The position numbers and the translations under genes were made by a program. Source: an uncultured Treponema sp. (GTDB taxonomy: Bacteria > Spirochaetota > Spirochaetia > Treponematales > Treponemataceae). Taken from it: 58,323 nucleotides of DNA. The stretch's first letter is position 1. Each line of letters opens with the position of its first letter. The notes under the pieces were generated by a model. That model made no database searches. It was given only the letters and a program-made list of their open reading frames with translations, and was not told the origin of the DNA. Shown one piece after another: positions 1 to 8,181 of this stretch. Location: positions 1 to 58,323 of the forward strand of contig CALFJF010000016.1 of assembly GCA_937877535.1 (NCBI GenBank), given 5' to 3'.

Positions 1-184
1 TCATTCACGAGAAATCGGAGGCAAGCCGCCGCAGATGCAAGCGTCCCACTGTTTGTATGATACATGGAAGTCGCGGGCACGGCAAGGTGCTTGCAACTAG
101 AAACCACTAGTCTTATCGATTTTTATGGTTCGCTATTCGATAACACTTCATGATTTTTTTCTTGAGTTTTGGTAGAATCGCGGT
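1..184. other. Left-edge region, unassigned
   Basis: No complete gene is visible. Bases 1-110 are richer in G and C than the DNA after them, and two frames stay open from the window edge to stops at 98-100 and 108-110, so this could be the tail of a gene lying mostly outside the window. A small hairpin ACTAG/CTAGT (96-111, loop AAACCA) follows. TTATCGA (113-119) and TCGATAA (137-143) form a spaced inverted repeat before the aroK promoter. I recognise no protein family here. Confidence 0.3.
150..184 (+). promoter_or_regulatory. Candidate extended -10 promoter of aroK
   Basis: TGG-TAGAAT (170-178) looks like an extended -10 element. It ends 6 nt before the ATG at 185. No Shine-Dalgarno is present, so transcription would begin at or next to the start codon. 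The -35 region (about 150-155) is weak. Confidence 0.4.
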
Positions 185-751
185 ATGAAAAACGTAATTC
201 TTCTTGGAATAAAGCATTGCGGGAAATCGACGCAGGGAAAATTGCTTTCTTCCAGGCTTTCGCTGCCTTTTTTTGACACGGACGACATGATTTTTGAATT
301 GACAAAAAAAACGCCACGAGAGATTTACGCTTCGGACGGAAAAGAGGCGTTTTTGAAAGCGGAAGCCGAGGCGTGCCGAGTTCTTTCAAAAAAATCGGAG
401 CGGTTTGTTGCGGCAACGGGCGGAGGATTTTGCACGAATGACGAAGCGGTTTCGATTCTAAAGCCTTGCGGTTTGTTTGTTTTTTTGGAAGCCGACGAAA
501 AAACTGCGGGAGATAGAATCGTTCGGGAAATAAAAATCTCAGAAGACGGAAAAATGAGCAATCTTCCCGCGTACATAAAATCAGAAAATCCTTCTTCGAT
601 TGAAGAAGTCCGCGCGATTTTTCATCGTTTTTTTGAAGAGCGAACGGCTTTGTATCGCTCGATTTGCGATGTGTGCGTAAAAATGCTGCCCGTTTCAAAA
701 GAAGAAAATCTATTGCGCATTGTTCACGCGCTTTCGCTTTTGGAACAATGA
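185..751 (+). CDS. aroK: Shikimate kinase
   Basis: The 188-residue protein phosphorylates shikimate in the chorismate pathway in the cytoplasm. The Walker A loop GIKHCGKST is at residues 8-16, the DTDD substrate/Mg motif at 31-34 and the GGG shikimate-binding motif at 79-81. These match the AroK family, and the length is close to the usual 170-190. The lid region is somewhat longer than in compact family members. No other aromatic pathway gene is nearby. The next gene, hisD, starts 85 bp downstream behind its own leader, so the two need not be co-transcribed. The ATG has no Shine-Dalgarno and lies directly behind a -10-like element. Confidence 0.88.
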   Translation: MKNVILLGIKHCGKSTQGKLLSSRLSLPFFDTDDMIFELTKKTPREIYASDGKEAFLKAEAEACRVLSKKSERFVAATGGGFCTNDEAVSILKPCGLFVFLEADEKTAGDRIVREIKISEDGKMSNLPAYIKSENPSSIEEVRAIFHRFFEERTALYRSICDVCVKMLPVSKEENLLRIVHALSLLEQ

Positions 752-778
752 TTGCAAAATCGGCTCATTTTGCCCCTC

Positions 779-834
779 TTTCCCCCGTTTTTTAATTTTT
801 TGCAATATGATAAACTCCTAAAAAACGGGGGAAA
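779..834 (+). promoter_or_regulatory. Perfect 16-bp inverted repeat in the hisD leader
   Basis: TTTCCCCCGTTTTTTA (779-794) is exactly complementary to TAAAAAACGGGGGAAA (819-834), with a 24-nt loop. The right arm contains the GGGGG Shine-Dalgarno of hisD, so in RNA the hairpin would hide the ribosome site. A -10-like TATGAT (806-811) lies in the loop. If that is the real promoter, the repeat would act as a DNA operator instead. Confidence 0.6.
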
Positions 835-836
835 AA

Positions 837-2198
837 ATGATAAAAATCCAGTCTTTTTCAGAAGTTGAAAGCGATTTTTTTGAGGGGCGCGATTTTTCGC
901 AATCGATTGACGTTGTAAAAGAAATGCTTTCTGATGTAAAAAAACGCAAAGATGACGCTCTTTTTGATTATGCAAAAAAATTCGACGTTTCAGTGCCGTC
1001 TTCGCTTGAACTTCCGCGAGAGGAACTTGAAAGTGCCGCTTCGGAACTTTTGAAAAACGACCCAAAACTCTACGATGCCATTTCTTACAGCCGAGACCTC
1101 GCGCTTGCTTTTGCAAAAAGACAGCGCGAAAGTTTTGACGATTTTGAAATGGAAATTGCTCCAGGCGTGTTTACTTCTCAAAAAACGATTCCCGTTGAAA
1201 CGGCAGGCGTTTACGTTCCTGCAGGAAGATTCCCGCTCGTTTCCACAGTCGTTATGACGGTCGTTCCCGCGGTCGCGGCGGGAGTCAAAAAAATCGTTCT
1301 TTGCACTCCGCCTCGCGTTCATCCAGACGAAATCGAAAAAGCAAAAAAAATTGGAGAAGGCGTAAGCGGAAACCCGTTTTTGGGCGGAAAGCCTTACGCT
1401 GACAAAAATATCATGGCGGCGGCGTATCTTTGCGGTTGCACAAGCGCGTTTTGCGTTGGAGGCGCGCAGGCGATTGGCGCGATGGCGTTTGGCACACAAA
1501 GCGTTCCCCGCGCTGACGTTATTGTGGGACCTGGAAATAAATTCGTCGCCGAGGCAAAAAAACAAGTTTACGGAAGCGTTGGAATCGACATGGTTGCAGG
1601 ACCTACGGAGGTTTTTATCATCGCGGACGAATCTGCGAATGTTGAGTGGGTCGCGGCGGATTTATTGGCGCAAGCGGAACACGACGTTGTGGCTCAAAGC
1701 GTGCTTGCCACAACAAGTCGGGATTTTGCAAACAAAGTCGCTTTGGAAATTGAACGCCAACTTGCCGTTCTTCCCACGCGCGAAACTGCGTCGCAAAGTA
1801 TTGAAAATTATGGGCGAATTATCATTTGCGATTCTTTGGAGCAAGCGGCAGAGGCGGCAAACAAAAAGGCTCCAGAGCATCTTGAAATCGCCATGAACGA
1901 AGGAAGCGAGCGCGATAAAATCGCTTCTCTTTGCCACAATTACGGTTCTCTTTTTTTGGGACACGAAAGCGCGGAGGTTTTTGGCGATTATGCGGCGGGA
2001 CTGAATCACACGCTCCCCACAAGCGGAAGTGCGCGTTTTACTGGCGGCCTTTCTGTGCGAATGTTTCTAAAAACGGTAACGGCTCTTCGCACAAAGCGTG
2101 ATTCCGAGGGAGCAAAAAAAAGCGCAGAGATGGCAGGAATTTTAGGCGATGCCGAAGGACTTTCCGCTCACGCTCATGCGGCTCGATTGAGAATGTAA
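837..2198 (+). CDS. hisD: Histidinol dehydrogenase
   Basis: HisD carries out the last two oxidations of histidine synthesis, L-histidinol to histidine, with NAD and Zn. The 453-residue protein is somewhat longer than the usual 430-440. Conserved blocks include GPGNKFVAEAK, the GPTEV stretch, the Zn/catalytic AQAEHD segment, KAPEHLE carrying the catalytic Glu-His pair, and NHTLPTSG. The ATG is preceded by a strong GGGGGA ribosome site that is part of a perfect inverted repeat. No other his gene is in the window, so hisD stands apart from any his operon. The peptide deformylase gene starts 23 bp downstream and could share the transcript. Confidence 0.93.
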   Translation: MIKIQSFSEVESDFFEGRDFSQSIDVVKEMLSDVKKRKDDALFDYAKKFDVSVPSSLELPREELESAASELLKNDPKLYDAISYSRDLALAFAKRQRESFDDFEMEIAPGVFTSQKTIPVETAGVYVPAGRFPLVSTVVMTVVPAVAAGVKKIVLCTPPRVHPDEIEKAKKIGEGVSGNPFLGGKPYADKNIMAAAYLCGCTSAFCVGGAQAIGAMAFGTQSVPRADVIVGPGNKFVAEAKKQVYGSVGIDMVAGPTEVFIIADESANVEWVAADLLAQAEHDVVAQSVLATTSRDFANKVALEIERQLAVLPTRETASQSIENYGRIIICDSLEQAAEAANKKAPEHLEIAMNEGSERDKIASLCHNYGSLFLGHESAEVFGDYAAGLNHTLPTSGSARFTGGLSVRMFLKTVTALRTKRDSEGAKKSAEMAGILGDAEGLSAHAHAARLRM

Positions 2199-2221
2199 AA
2201 AATAAAAAAGGAAGAACGAAC

Positions 2222-2794
2222 ATGAAAATCTATAAACTTGGCGAGGAAATTCTCCGCCAAAAATGCGCTCCTGTTGATGAAGTAACGGACGAATTGCGGC
2301 AAACGTTTGAGGAAATGTTTGAAACGATGAACGCGGCAAACGGCGTGGGACTTGCCGCTCCGCAAGTGGGAATTGCGCAACGATTTTTTGTAATTGTGTC
2401 CGACGACGACGTTCGGCGCGTTTTTGTAAATCCGCAGATTATTGCAACGAGCGCGGAAATGGGCGAGTACGACGAAGGCTGCCTCTCGCTTCCGGGATTT
2501 AACGAAAAAATCATGCGCCCGCTTCGCGTAACGGTTCAGGCGCTCAACGAAAATGGAAAACCGTTTACGCTTGAAGCGGACGGGCTTTTGGCTCGCATAA
2601 TCCAGCACGAAAACGACCATCTTGACGGAATCGTCTACATTGACCGAGGCGACCCCGCTTTTGCTGCCGAGGTTACGGCAAAAATGCAAAAGCGACTTGA
2701 AAAAGCGGCAAAAAAAGAAGCCGAGCGAGAACGAAAACGCGCAAAAATTGCGGCAAAAATTGCGGCAAAAGAATCAAAAAAATCGTCAGTTTGA
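2222..2794 (+). CDS. def: Peptide deformylase
   Basis: This metalloenzyme removes the N-formyl group from new proteins. All three family motifs are intact: GVGLAAPQVG (41-50), EGCLSLPG (85-92, with the metal-binding Cys) and HENDH (129-133, the HExxH metal site). The 190-residue protein has a Lys/Ala/Glu-rich tail of about 25 residues. That tail is partly encoded by a short direct repeat (gcaaaaattgcg twice, around 2740-2770) and is probably not catalytic. fmt follows immediately, the common def-fmt pair of formyl-Met metabolism. Confidence 0.95.
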   Translation: MKIYKLGEEILRQKCAPVDEVTDELRQTFEEMFETMNAANGVGLAAPQVGIAQRFFVIVSDDDVRRVFVNPQIIATSAEMGEYDEGCLSLPGFNEKIMRPLRVTVQALNENGKPFTLEADGLLARIIQHENDHLDGIVYIDRGDPAFAAEVTAKMQKRLEKAAKKEAERERKRAKIAAKIAAKESKKSSV

Positions 2795-2826
2795 GATTTT
2801 GAACAGATTTGGAGAAATTGTTTATT

Positions 2827-3831
2827 ATGGAAGAAAAACGCACTCTCAAAATCCTTTACGCAGGCAGTCCGCTCGCTTCGAGCATGGTGCTTTCTCGGCT
2901 TTTAGACGCTTCCTCCAAAGGAGGCTTTGAAATCGCAGCCGTTTTAACAAATCCGCCGAGTCCGCGCGGTCGAAAAAAAGATTTGATTCCAACAGAAGTT
3001 TCGCACATTGCTCAAAAAAACGGAATCCGCGTATTCGAGTTTGACCACGTAAAATCTGAAGCGCGAAACGCGATTTTGCCTCTTGGCGCGGACATTCTGG
3101 TGAGTTTTGATTACGGGCGCATTTTTGGAGAAAAATTCCTTTCGATGTTTCCGCTCGGCGGAATCAATGTGCACCCGGGGTTTCTTCCTCGTTACAGAGG
3201 TTGTACGCCCGTTCCGTTTGCAATTTTGAACGGAGAAAAAGAAATTGGCGTGTGCGTTCAAACGCTTTCGCTAGAAATGGACGGCGGAAACGTGCTTGCT
3301 GTGGGAAAAATCCCGCTTTTGGGAAACGAAACAACGCTTTCTCTTATGGACGGAGATGGAAAAACGAGCGCGGTAACAGAAGTCGGATTTGACCTTTTGT
3401 TTGACGTTCTTTCAAAAATTTCGCGTTCGTTTTCGATTCCAACGGGCGAAAAGCAAACGGGAGAAGCGTTTTACACGCCGCTTCTCAAAAAAGAGGACGG
3501 CGAAATCGATTGGAACGAAAGTGCGCAAAACATCGCTCGAAAAATCCGCGCGTACACGCCGTGGCCTTCGACTTTTACAACGTGCGACGGCGTTCGACTC
3601 AAAATTCTGTGCGCTTACGAAGGTGTCGCAGAAGCCGCCGAAAGCGCGAACAAAAAAAACGGCACGGTTTTGCCGTCTTCAAAAAAAGCGGGCGAGGGTG
3701 GCGTTCGCATTTTGTGCGACGAGGGAATTCTGTGCGTAACAAAATTGCAATGGGAGAAAAAAAATGCGGTTGACTGGAAATCGTTTTTGAACGGTAGCCG
3801 CGACTTTGTTGGAAAAATCCTCGGAAATTAA
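2827..3831 (+). CDS. fmt: Methionyl-tRNA formyltransferase
   Basis: Fmt formylates initiator Met-tRNA using 10-formyl-tetrahydrofolate. The N-terminal formyltransferase domain carries INVHPG and LEMDGG, which supply the catalytic Asn, His and Asp. The C-terminal OB-like domain begins near YTPWPST. I place the start at ATG 2827 because GGAG (2811-2814) lies upstream; an in-frame TTG at 2809 would add six residues but would overlap that ribosome site. The product is 334 residues, slightly longer than typical. The neighbouring def works on the same formyl group at the other end of its life. Confidence 0.93.
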   Translation: MEEKRTLKILYAGSPLASSMVLSRLLDASSKGGFEIAAVLTNPPSPRGRKKDLIPTEVSHIAQKNGIRVFEFDHVKSEARNAILPLGADILVSFDYGRIFGEKFLSMFPLGGINVHPGFLPRYRGCTPVPFAILNGEKEIGVCVQTLSLEMDGGNVLAVGKIPLLGNETTLSLMDGDGKTSAVTEVGFDLLFDVLSKISRSFSIPTGEKQTGEAFYTPLLKKEDGEIDWNESAQNIARKIRAYTPWPSTFTTCDGVRLKILCAYEGVAEAAESANKKNGTVLPSSKKAGEGGVRILCDEGILCVTKLQWEKKNAVDWKSFLNGSRDFVGKILGN

Positions 3832-3844
3832 AAAAGGCAAAAAA

Positions 3845-4891
3845 ATGGAAAACAAAACCGAATACTCGAACAACACTCACGATTCTCTAAACAAAACTGA
3901 AAAAATCGAAAAAAAAGAAAAACAAGAGCGATGGTTTCTTGGAAAAAAAGGCGCGTTTTTGACGGCACTTTTTTCTGTTGCGCTGATGAGCCTTGTTGCT
4001 TGTGTGGTTTTTTTTGCCACGGTGCGCGGAGAAGAGCAAGTTATGGTTCCAGACGTTTTGGGAAAAGAGTTGACGGCGGCTCTGCTTGAAATGCAAGAAA
4101 AGGAATTGTATCCAAAAATCCAACTTCGCTACACGGATAGCCCCGATGACGCGGGAAAGATTTTGTCGCAATCTCCAGACGCGGGCGCGATTGTAAAGGC
4201 GGGCAGGCGGATTTCTTTGGTGGTGAGCCGAGGCGTGATAATCGACCATGTTGAAAATTACGTTGGCGAATTGTTTGATGATGTAAAACTCCGACTTCAA
4301 ACGATGTTCACAGGTTCAAGTCGCCCGCTCATTGTGCTTTCAGAGCCGAGTTACAAAGCCGATAAAACGCCGCCAGGCACGATAATCGCGCAAGAGCCAG
4401 GAGAGGGAACCGCAATTTCTGGTCCTGTAACCGTAAAACTCATCGTGAGTCGCGGTCCAGAATACGAAACAACGAAAATCCCGAATCTTGTAGGGCTTTC
4501 AATCGAAAAAATCCTCGTTCAGATGAGCGTTTCAAAAGTCGTGTTTGATTTTTCGTCGCACGCAGCAAAAGAAGGCGAAAAGCCGCTTTGCGCAACGTAT
4601 CAGCAAGAGTTCAGCGAGCAATTCGTTCGGAATTATACGCACGTTGCGGTTGACATCGCGCTTGTGCAATCTTCTGCCGAAAAAAGCGCGGGCATTTTTA
4701 GCGCGAAACTTTCAAATTATCCATTCCCCGTTGCAATGACGCTCGAAGCGGAAAAAGACGGCAGGCGCACAACGCTCGTAACGTTTTCGCACACGGGAGG
4801 GCTTGTTACCATTCCGTACAACGTGGAGCATGACACCGAGTTGATTTTGAACGTTTCGGGAAGAACGGTTGCGCGAGAATTCGTCGATTAA
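3845..4891 (+). CDS. Membrane-anchored PASTA-domain protein
   Basis: The 348-residue protein starts with a charged, Lys/Glu-rich cytoplasmic segment of about 33 residues and then one membrane helix. Two or three tandem PASTA repeats follow. They are recognisable by PDVLGKE, LSQSPDAGAIVKAG, PGTIIAQEPGEG and IPNLVGLS, each repeat ending in a V-S-R-G-like strand. PASTA domains bind uncrosslinked peptidoglycan or muropeptides, so a periplasmic wall-sensing or scaffolding role is likely. No kinase or transpeptidase domain is attached. The ATG at 3845 is chosen over upstream TTG codons that overlap fmt. It sits in the same run as def and fmt. Confidence 0.8.
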   Translation: MENKTEYSNNTHDSLNKTEKIEKKEKQERWFLGKKGAFLTALFSVALMSLVACVVFFATVRGEEQVMVPDVLGKELTAALLEMQEKELYPKIQLRYTDSPDDAGKILSQSPDAGAIVKAGRRISLVVSRGVIIDHVENYVGELFDDVKLRLQTMFTGSSRPLIVLSEPSYKADKTPPGTIIAQEPGEGTAISGPVTVKLIVSRGPEYETTKIPNLVGLSIEKILVQMSVSKVVFDFSSHAAKEGEKPLCATYQQEFSEQFVRNYTHVAVDIALVQSSAEKSAGIFSAKLSNYPFPVAMTLEAEKDGRRTTLVTFSHTGGLVTIPYNVEHDTELILNVSGRTVAREFVD

Positions 4892-4923
4892 AAATCTGTT
4901 TTTGGTGCGGGCAGGAGTTTTTT

Positions 4924-6582
4924 GTGTTTGTGAAGATTTTGAGTTTTGCGGGAAGTTTGTGTTTCCTCCTCTTTGGAATGAAATTGATGAGCGATGGAAT
5001 CCAAAAAAGCGCGGGGCAAAAACTCAAAAGCGCGCTTTCTTTTATGACGGGAAGCCGATTTGCGGGGCTTTTGACGGGGTGCGTTCTTACGATGATAATT
5101 CAATCGTCGGGAGCAACAACGGTAATGCTCGTGGGATTCGTGAACGCGGGACTCGTTTCTTTGGAGCAAGCGGTTGGAGTTGTTTTTGGCGCAAACATCG
5201 GAACAACCGTAACGGCGTGGGTCGTCGCGCTTGTGGGATTTGACTTTGACCTAAAAACGTTCGCGATTCCGATTTTTGGCTGCGGCTACGTTCTCACGCT
5301 CGTAAAAAAACTCAAAAAAGAAAGCCTTGGAACTGCCGTCATGGGATTTGCCATGCTTTTCATTGGCTTGGACTGGCTTTCTTCGGCGTTCAAAGATGCT
5401 TCTGGGCACACGAGCGAAAAACTCATCTCTCTGGTGAGTACGCTTGACGAGTTTGGTTCGATGAGCATCGTTTTGTCGGTTGTGGTGGGCGTTTTGTTTA
5501 CCGCGCTCATTCATTCGTCTTCGGCGATGACGGCAATCGTCATAACGATTGCGAGTGCGGAACCGTCGTTTTGGCAAGTGGGAGCCGCGCTTGTCATCGG
5601 AAGCACGATTGGTTCTACCGTGGATTCGATTATGGCATCGAGCGGTGGCAAAGCGGACGCTCGAAGAACCGCGCTCATTCACGTAATGTTCAACTGCTCG
5701 GCGGCGGGAGTCGCGCTCATTTTTTTTAGACCGTTTCTCTTTTTGATTGAATCGGTGATTCCTGGCGAAATTACCGCTCGCAATATTTCGTATCACATCG
5801 CGCTTTTGAACACGACGTTTAAGGTTTTTGCAACGATTCTTTTTCTTCCGTTCACAAATAAAATCGCCGCGCTTACTCGAAAAATCATCGCAGAAAAAGA
5901 AGAAGAAAAAGAATATCGATTTGAATTTAGCGAAAAAGCGGCGCACGATATGCCAGAGTCGTGCGTGATTCAAGCGCAAAAAGAAATTGCGCGTTTTACC
6001 GACGTGGTTGTTGAGATGTTCGATTTGCTTCAAGGCGGAATCAAAGCGCAAAAAGGCGCGTTTGGCGAGCGCGATTACGAAAAAATCTCCGAAGCGGAAG
6101 AACTGACCGACAAAATGCACTCGGAAATTGCGCATTACCTTGTTCGGTGCGCATCGCTTCCGATTTCGGAGCAGTCAAAAGAAAACGTGTCGCACATGCT
6201 TTTAATCACCGAGGAACTTGAAAGCATGGCGGACGGCTGCCTTTCGATTGCGTCGCAACTCAAAAAAGCCGCGCAAAAAGAATTACCGTTTAGACAGGAA
6301 GATTTGGAAAAACTTATTCCGTATTTTGAACTTTCGCGACAGTTTTTGCAGTTTCTGTATCGAAACGTTTCCAAAATTGAGCGGCTTTCAAGAGAGCAAT
6401 TTGAATTTGCGTCGGAACTCGAATCGCAAATTGATTCTGAGCGAAAAAGTCTCAAAAAAATTGCGCGAAAACGGCTTGAAAGCGGCGCGGACGTAAAGGC
6501 GGAACTGTTGTATCTTGACGTGGTGCGTCAAATCGAAAAACTCGGCGACCGCTGCTTTAGTATGGCGGACGAATTGAAATGA
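4924..6582 (+). CDS. Na/Pi-cotransporter family protein with PhoU-like tail
   Basis: The N-terminal half of this 552-residue protein is hydrophobic and carries the duplicated signature of the family: QSSGATT near residue 60 and the second-copy HSSSAMT near residue 200, where His replaces the usual Gln. The C-terminal 210 residues are helical and charged and resemble PhoU. The family moves phosphate with sodium across the inner membrane. The GTG start at 4924 is supported by AGGAG at 4913-4917. The barrel gene downstream begins 7 bp after the stop, so the two are probably co-transcribed. Confidence 0.85.
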   Translation: MFVKILSFAGSLCFLLFGMKLMSDGIQKSAGQKLKSALSFMTGSRFAGLLTGCVLTMIIQSSGATTVMLVGFVNAGLVSLEQAVGVVFGANIGTTVTAWVVALVGFDFDLKTFAIPIFGCGYVLTLVKKLKKESLGTAVMGFAMLFIGLDWLSSAFKDASGHTSEKLISLVSTLDEFGSMSIVLSVVVGVLFTALIHSSSAMTAIVITIASAEPSFWQVGAALVIGSTIGSTVDSIMASSGGKADARRTALIHVMFNCSAAGVALIFFRPFLFLIESVIPGEITARNISYHIALLNTTFKVFATILFLPFTNKIAALTRKIIAEKEEEKEYRFEFSEKAAHDMPESCVIQAQKEIARFTDVVVEMFDLLQGGIKAQKGAFGERDYEKISEAEELTDKMHSEIAHYLVRCASLPISEQSKENVSHMLLITEELESMADGCLSIASQLKKAAQKELPFRQEDLEKLIPYFELSRQFLQFLYRNVSKIERLSREQFEFASELESQIDSERKSLKKIARKRLESGADVKAELLYLDVVRQIEKLGDRCFSMADELK

Positions 6583-6588
6583 GGAAAA

Positions 6589-7902
6589 ATGAAAATCACT
6601 TTTTTTGAAAAAAGAACGTTTGCGTGTTTTTTGTGCGCATTTTTTTTGATTGTTCCGTTTTTTTCAGAAAATTATGACGGAACGCAAAACGACGACGGAT
6701 TTGTTGAACTTGACGCTTTGATTGTGGACATTTTGTTTTCGGGGCTAAAAAAAACAAAAGAATCGTACATTCGCCCCAAATTCGAGCAATATCTAAATCA
6801 AAAAGTTTCCGAAGTGTCCGTTCAAAAAATCGAAACTGCGCTTCAAACGGAAGGAATTTTTGACAACATTCAAGTCGGTTTTTCTCAAACCGAACGCGGC
6901 GCGTGCCTTGAAATCTCCGTTTCTGAAAAAATCACGTTCATTCCGCTTCCGTTTGCGACGTATTCTTCTGGCGGTTTTATGGCGGGACTTATGGTCATGG
7001 ACACAAACGCTTTTGGAGTCAAGGATTCTTTTGTTTTTGGAGGTTTTGCTTCCGCCACGACTTTTACAGGAATGGCACTTTTTAAGAAACCCGCTGGAGA
7101 AAAATCGTTCGGCTACTCGGTTATGGGTTCTTTTTCAAAAAACGCTCCAGAAATCAAAAATACAGACGACGACATTCTTCTTGAATACAAAGATATAGGA
7201 GGCTCTGCGAGTTTTTCTTTGAGTCGAAAAATCGCAGAAAAGCAAGAAGTAAAGGCTTCCGTTTCGATTTCTGGAAACAGCGCGGACGAAAAAGCGTCGT
7301 TTCCCTCGTCGCTTGTTGAGTCGGCGTTTTTCGGCTCGTTTTCGCTTTCTTGGAGCATTTCTGAAAACGATTACAACGGCTGGTTTCTTTCTACAATCGG
7401 CGCGGGAATTTCCGTTGAGCAAACCGTCCGATTTTACACGGATGCAAGCGAAAGCGAGCGATTTTCGCGAGGAGCGTCTTTGTACGCGCACTTTCAAAAG
7501 CCTTTTTTGTTTGACCGATTTCGAGTTCAAGCGCAAGGCGCGGGATTTTGGGGCAAACACACCCCGCTTTCGCGTTTTCAAGGCGGCGGTTCTGCCCGCG
7601 TGTCCCTTCTTCCGAGCGCGTTCAAAACCGAGCGAATTTTTGGCGGGCAAGCAGGATTTGAGTGCGCGCTTTTTCGATTTTCGTTTGGAACGTTTACCGC
7701 CTACGCGGATTATCAAATCGTTTTTGCCGACGACTTTACATCTGAAAACGCGGGCGAAAAACTCGTTTTTTCCCACGGACCAGAGGCGGGGGCGCGGCTC
7801 TATCTTTCAAAAATCGCGTTTCCCGCTCTTGCCTTTGGAATTTGCAGAAATATCACAAAAGAATACTATCAATATTCTTTTGCCGTTGGCATTTCTTTTT
7901 GA
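6589..7902 (+). CDS. Small Omp85/BamA-like outer-membrane protein
   Basis: A signal peptide (about 25 residues) precedes a single POTRA-like segment (about residues 40-115, with VDILFSGLKK, YLNQKVSE and EGIFDNIQV). The rest alternates hydrophobic and polar residues in beta-barrel style and ends in ISF. At 437 residues it is much smaller than BamA (about 800, five POTRAs) and closer to single-POTRA surface-antigen proteins. I infer an outer-membrane barrel, perhaps with an assembly or transport role; the substrate is unknown. GAGGA lies just before the ATG. Confidence 0.68.
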   Translation: MKITFFEKRTFACFLCAFFLIVPFFSENYDGTQNDDGFVELDALIVDILFSGLKKTKESYIRPKFEQYLNQKVSEVSVQKIETALQTEGIFDNIQVGFSQTERGACLEISVSEKITFIPLPFATYSSGGFMAGLMVMDTNAFGVKDSFVFGGFASATTFTGMALFKKPAGEKSFGYSVMGSFSKNAPEIKNTDDDILLEYKDIGGSASFSLSRKIAEKQEVKASVSISGNSADEKASFPSSLVESAFFGSFSLSWSISENDYNGWFLSTIGAGISVEQTVRFYTDASESERFSRGASLYAHFQKPFLFDRFRVQAQGAGFWGKHTPLSRFQGGGSARVSLLPSAFKTERIFGGQAGFECALFRFSFGTFTAYADYQIVFADDFTSENAGEKLVFSHGPEAGARLYLSKIAFPALAFGICRNITKEYYQYSFAVGISF

Positions 7903-7997
7903 AAAACTGCCGCGAATTTCTTGGCAAATCGAAAAATCGTTGTGATTTTGACGTTGCTCACGTCGGACGAGTTCAAAAATCGATGGTGTTACGGAAA

Positions 7998-8121
7998 GTA
8001 TGCTTTTAAAAATAATTGTCATGCTGAACTCGTTTCAGCATCTCTTCTAAAACACATTTTTGCTTCAAAGAATGAGATTCCGAAACAAGTTCGGAATGAC
8101 CGAGTTGTAATATCAGCATAC
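7998..8121. repeat. REP/MITE-like palindromic repeat element
   Basis: A roughly 124-bp element is bounded by inverted GTATGC (7998-8003) and GCATAC (8116-8121). Inside are two hairpins: ATGCTGAA/TTCAGCAT (8021-8041) and ATTCCGAA/TTCGGAAT (8077-8097). Translated, it gives HAELVSAS and KQVRND on one strand and HSELVSES and LKRVQHD on the other. From memory, these are pseudo-peptides typical of dispersed intergenic repeats in many bacteria. Only one copy is in the window. Confidence 0.7.
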
Positions 8122-8146
8122 ATTTTGAAACATCTCCCAAAAATCG

Positions 8147-8181
8147 TTTCAAAATCATGCGATTCTTGCTAAAATAAAAAC
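8147..8181 (+). promoter_or_regulatory. Promoter of the ABC ATPase gene, likely leaderless
   Basis: TTTCAA (8147-8152), a 17-bp spacer and TAAAAT (8170-8175) preceded by TGC form a good sigma70-type promoter. The -10 ends 6 nt before the ATG at 8182 and no ribosome site is present. Confidence 0.5.

Noticed and set aside
1..110. End of a transposase or TnpB-type element at the left edge
   Set aside because: Only about 35 codons are visible in either open frame, no family motif is present, and the 5-bp hairpin is too short to support it.
5251..6135. 294-codon minus-strand frame within the Na/Pi-transporter gene
   Set aside because: Arg/Asn/Lys/Phe-rich shadow with no motif; the plus strand carries the membrane protein.
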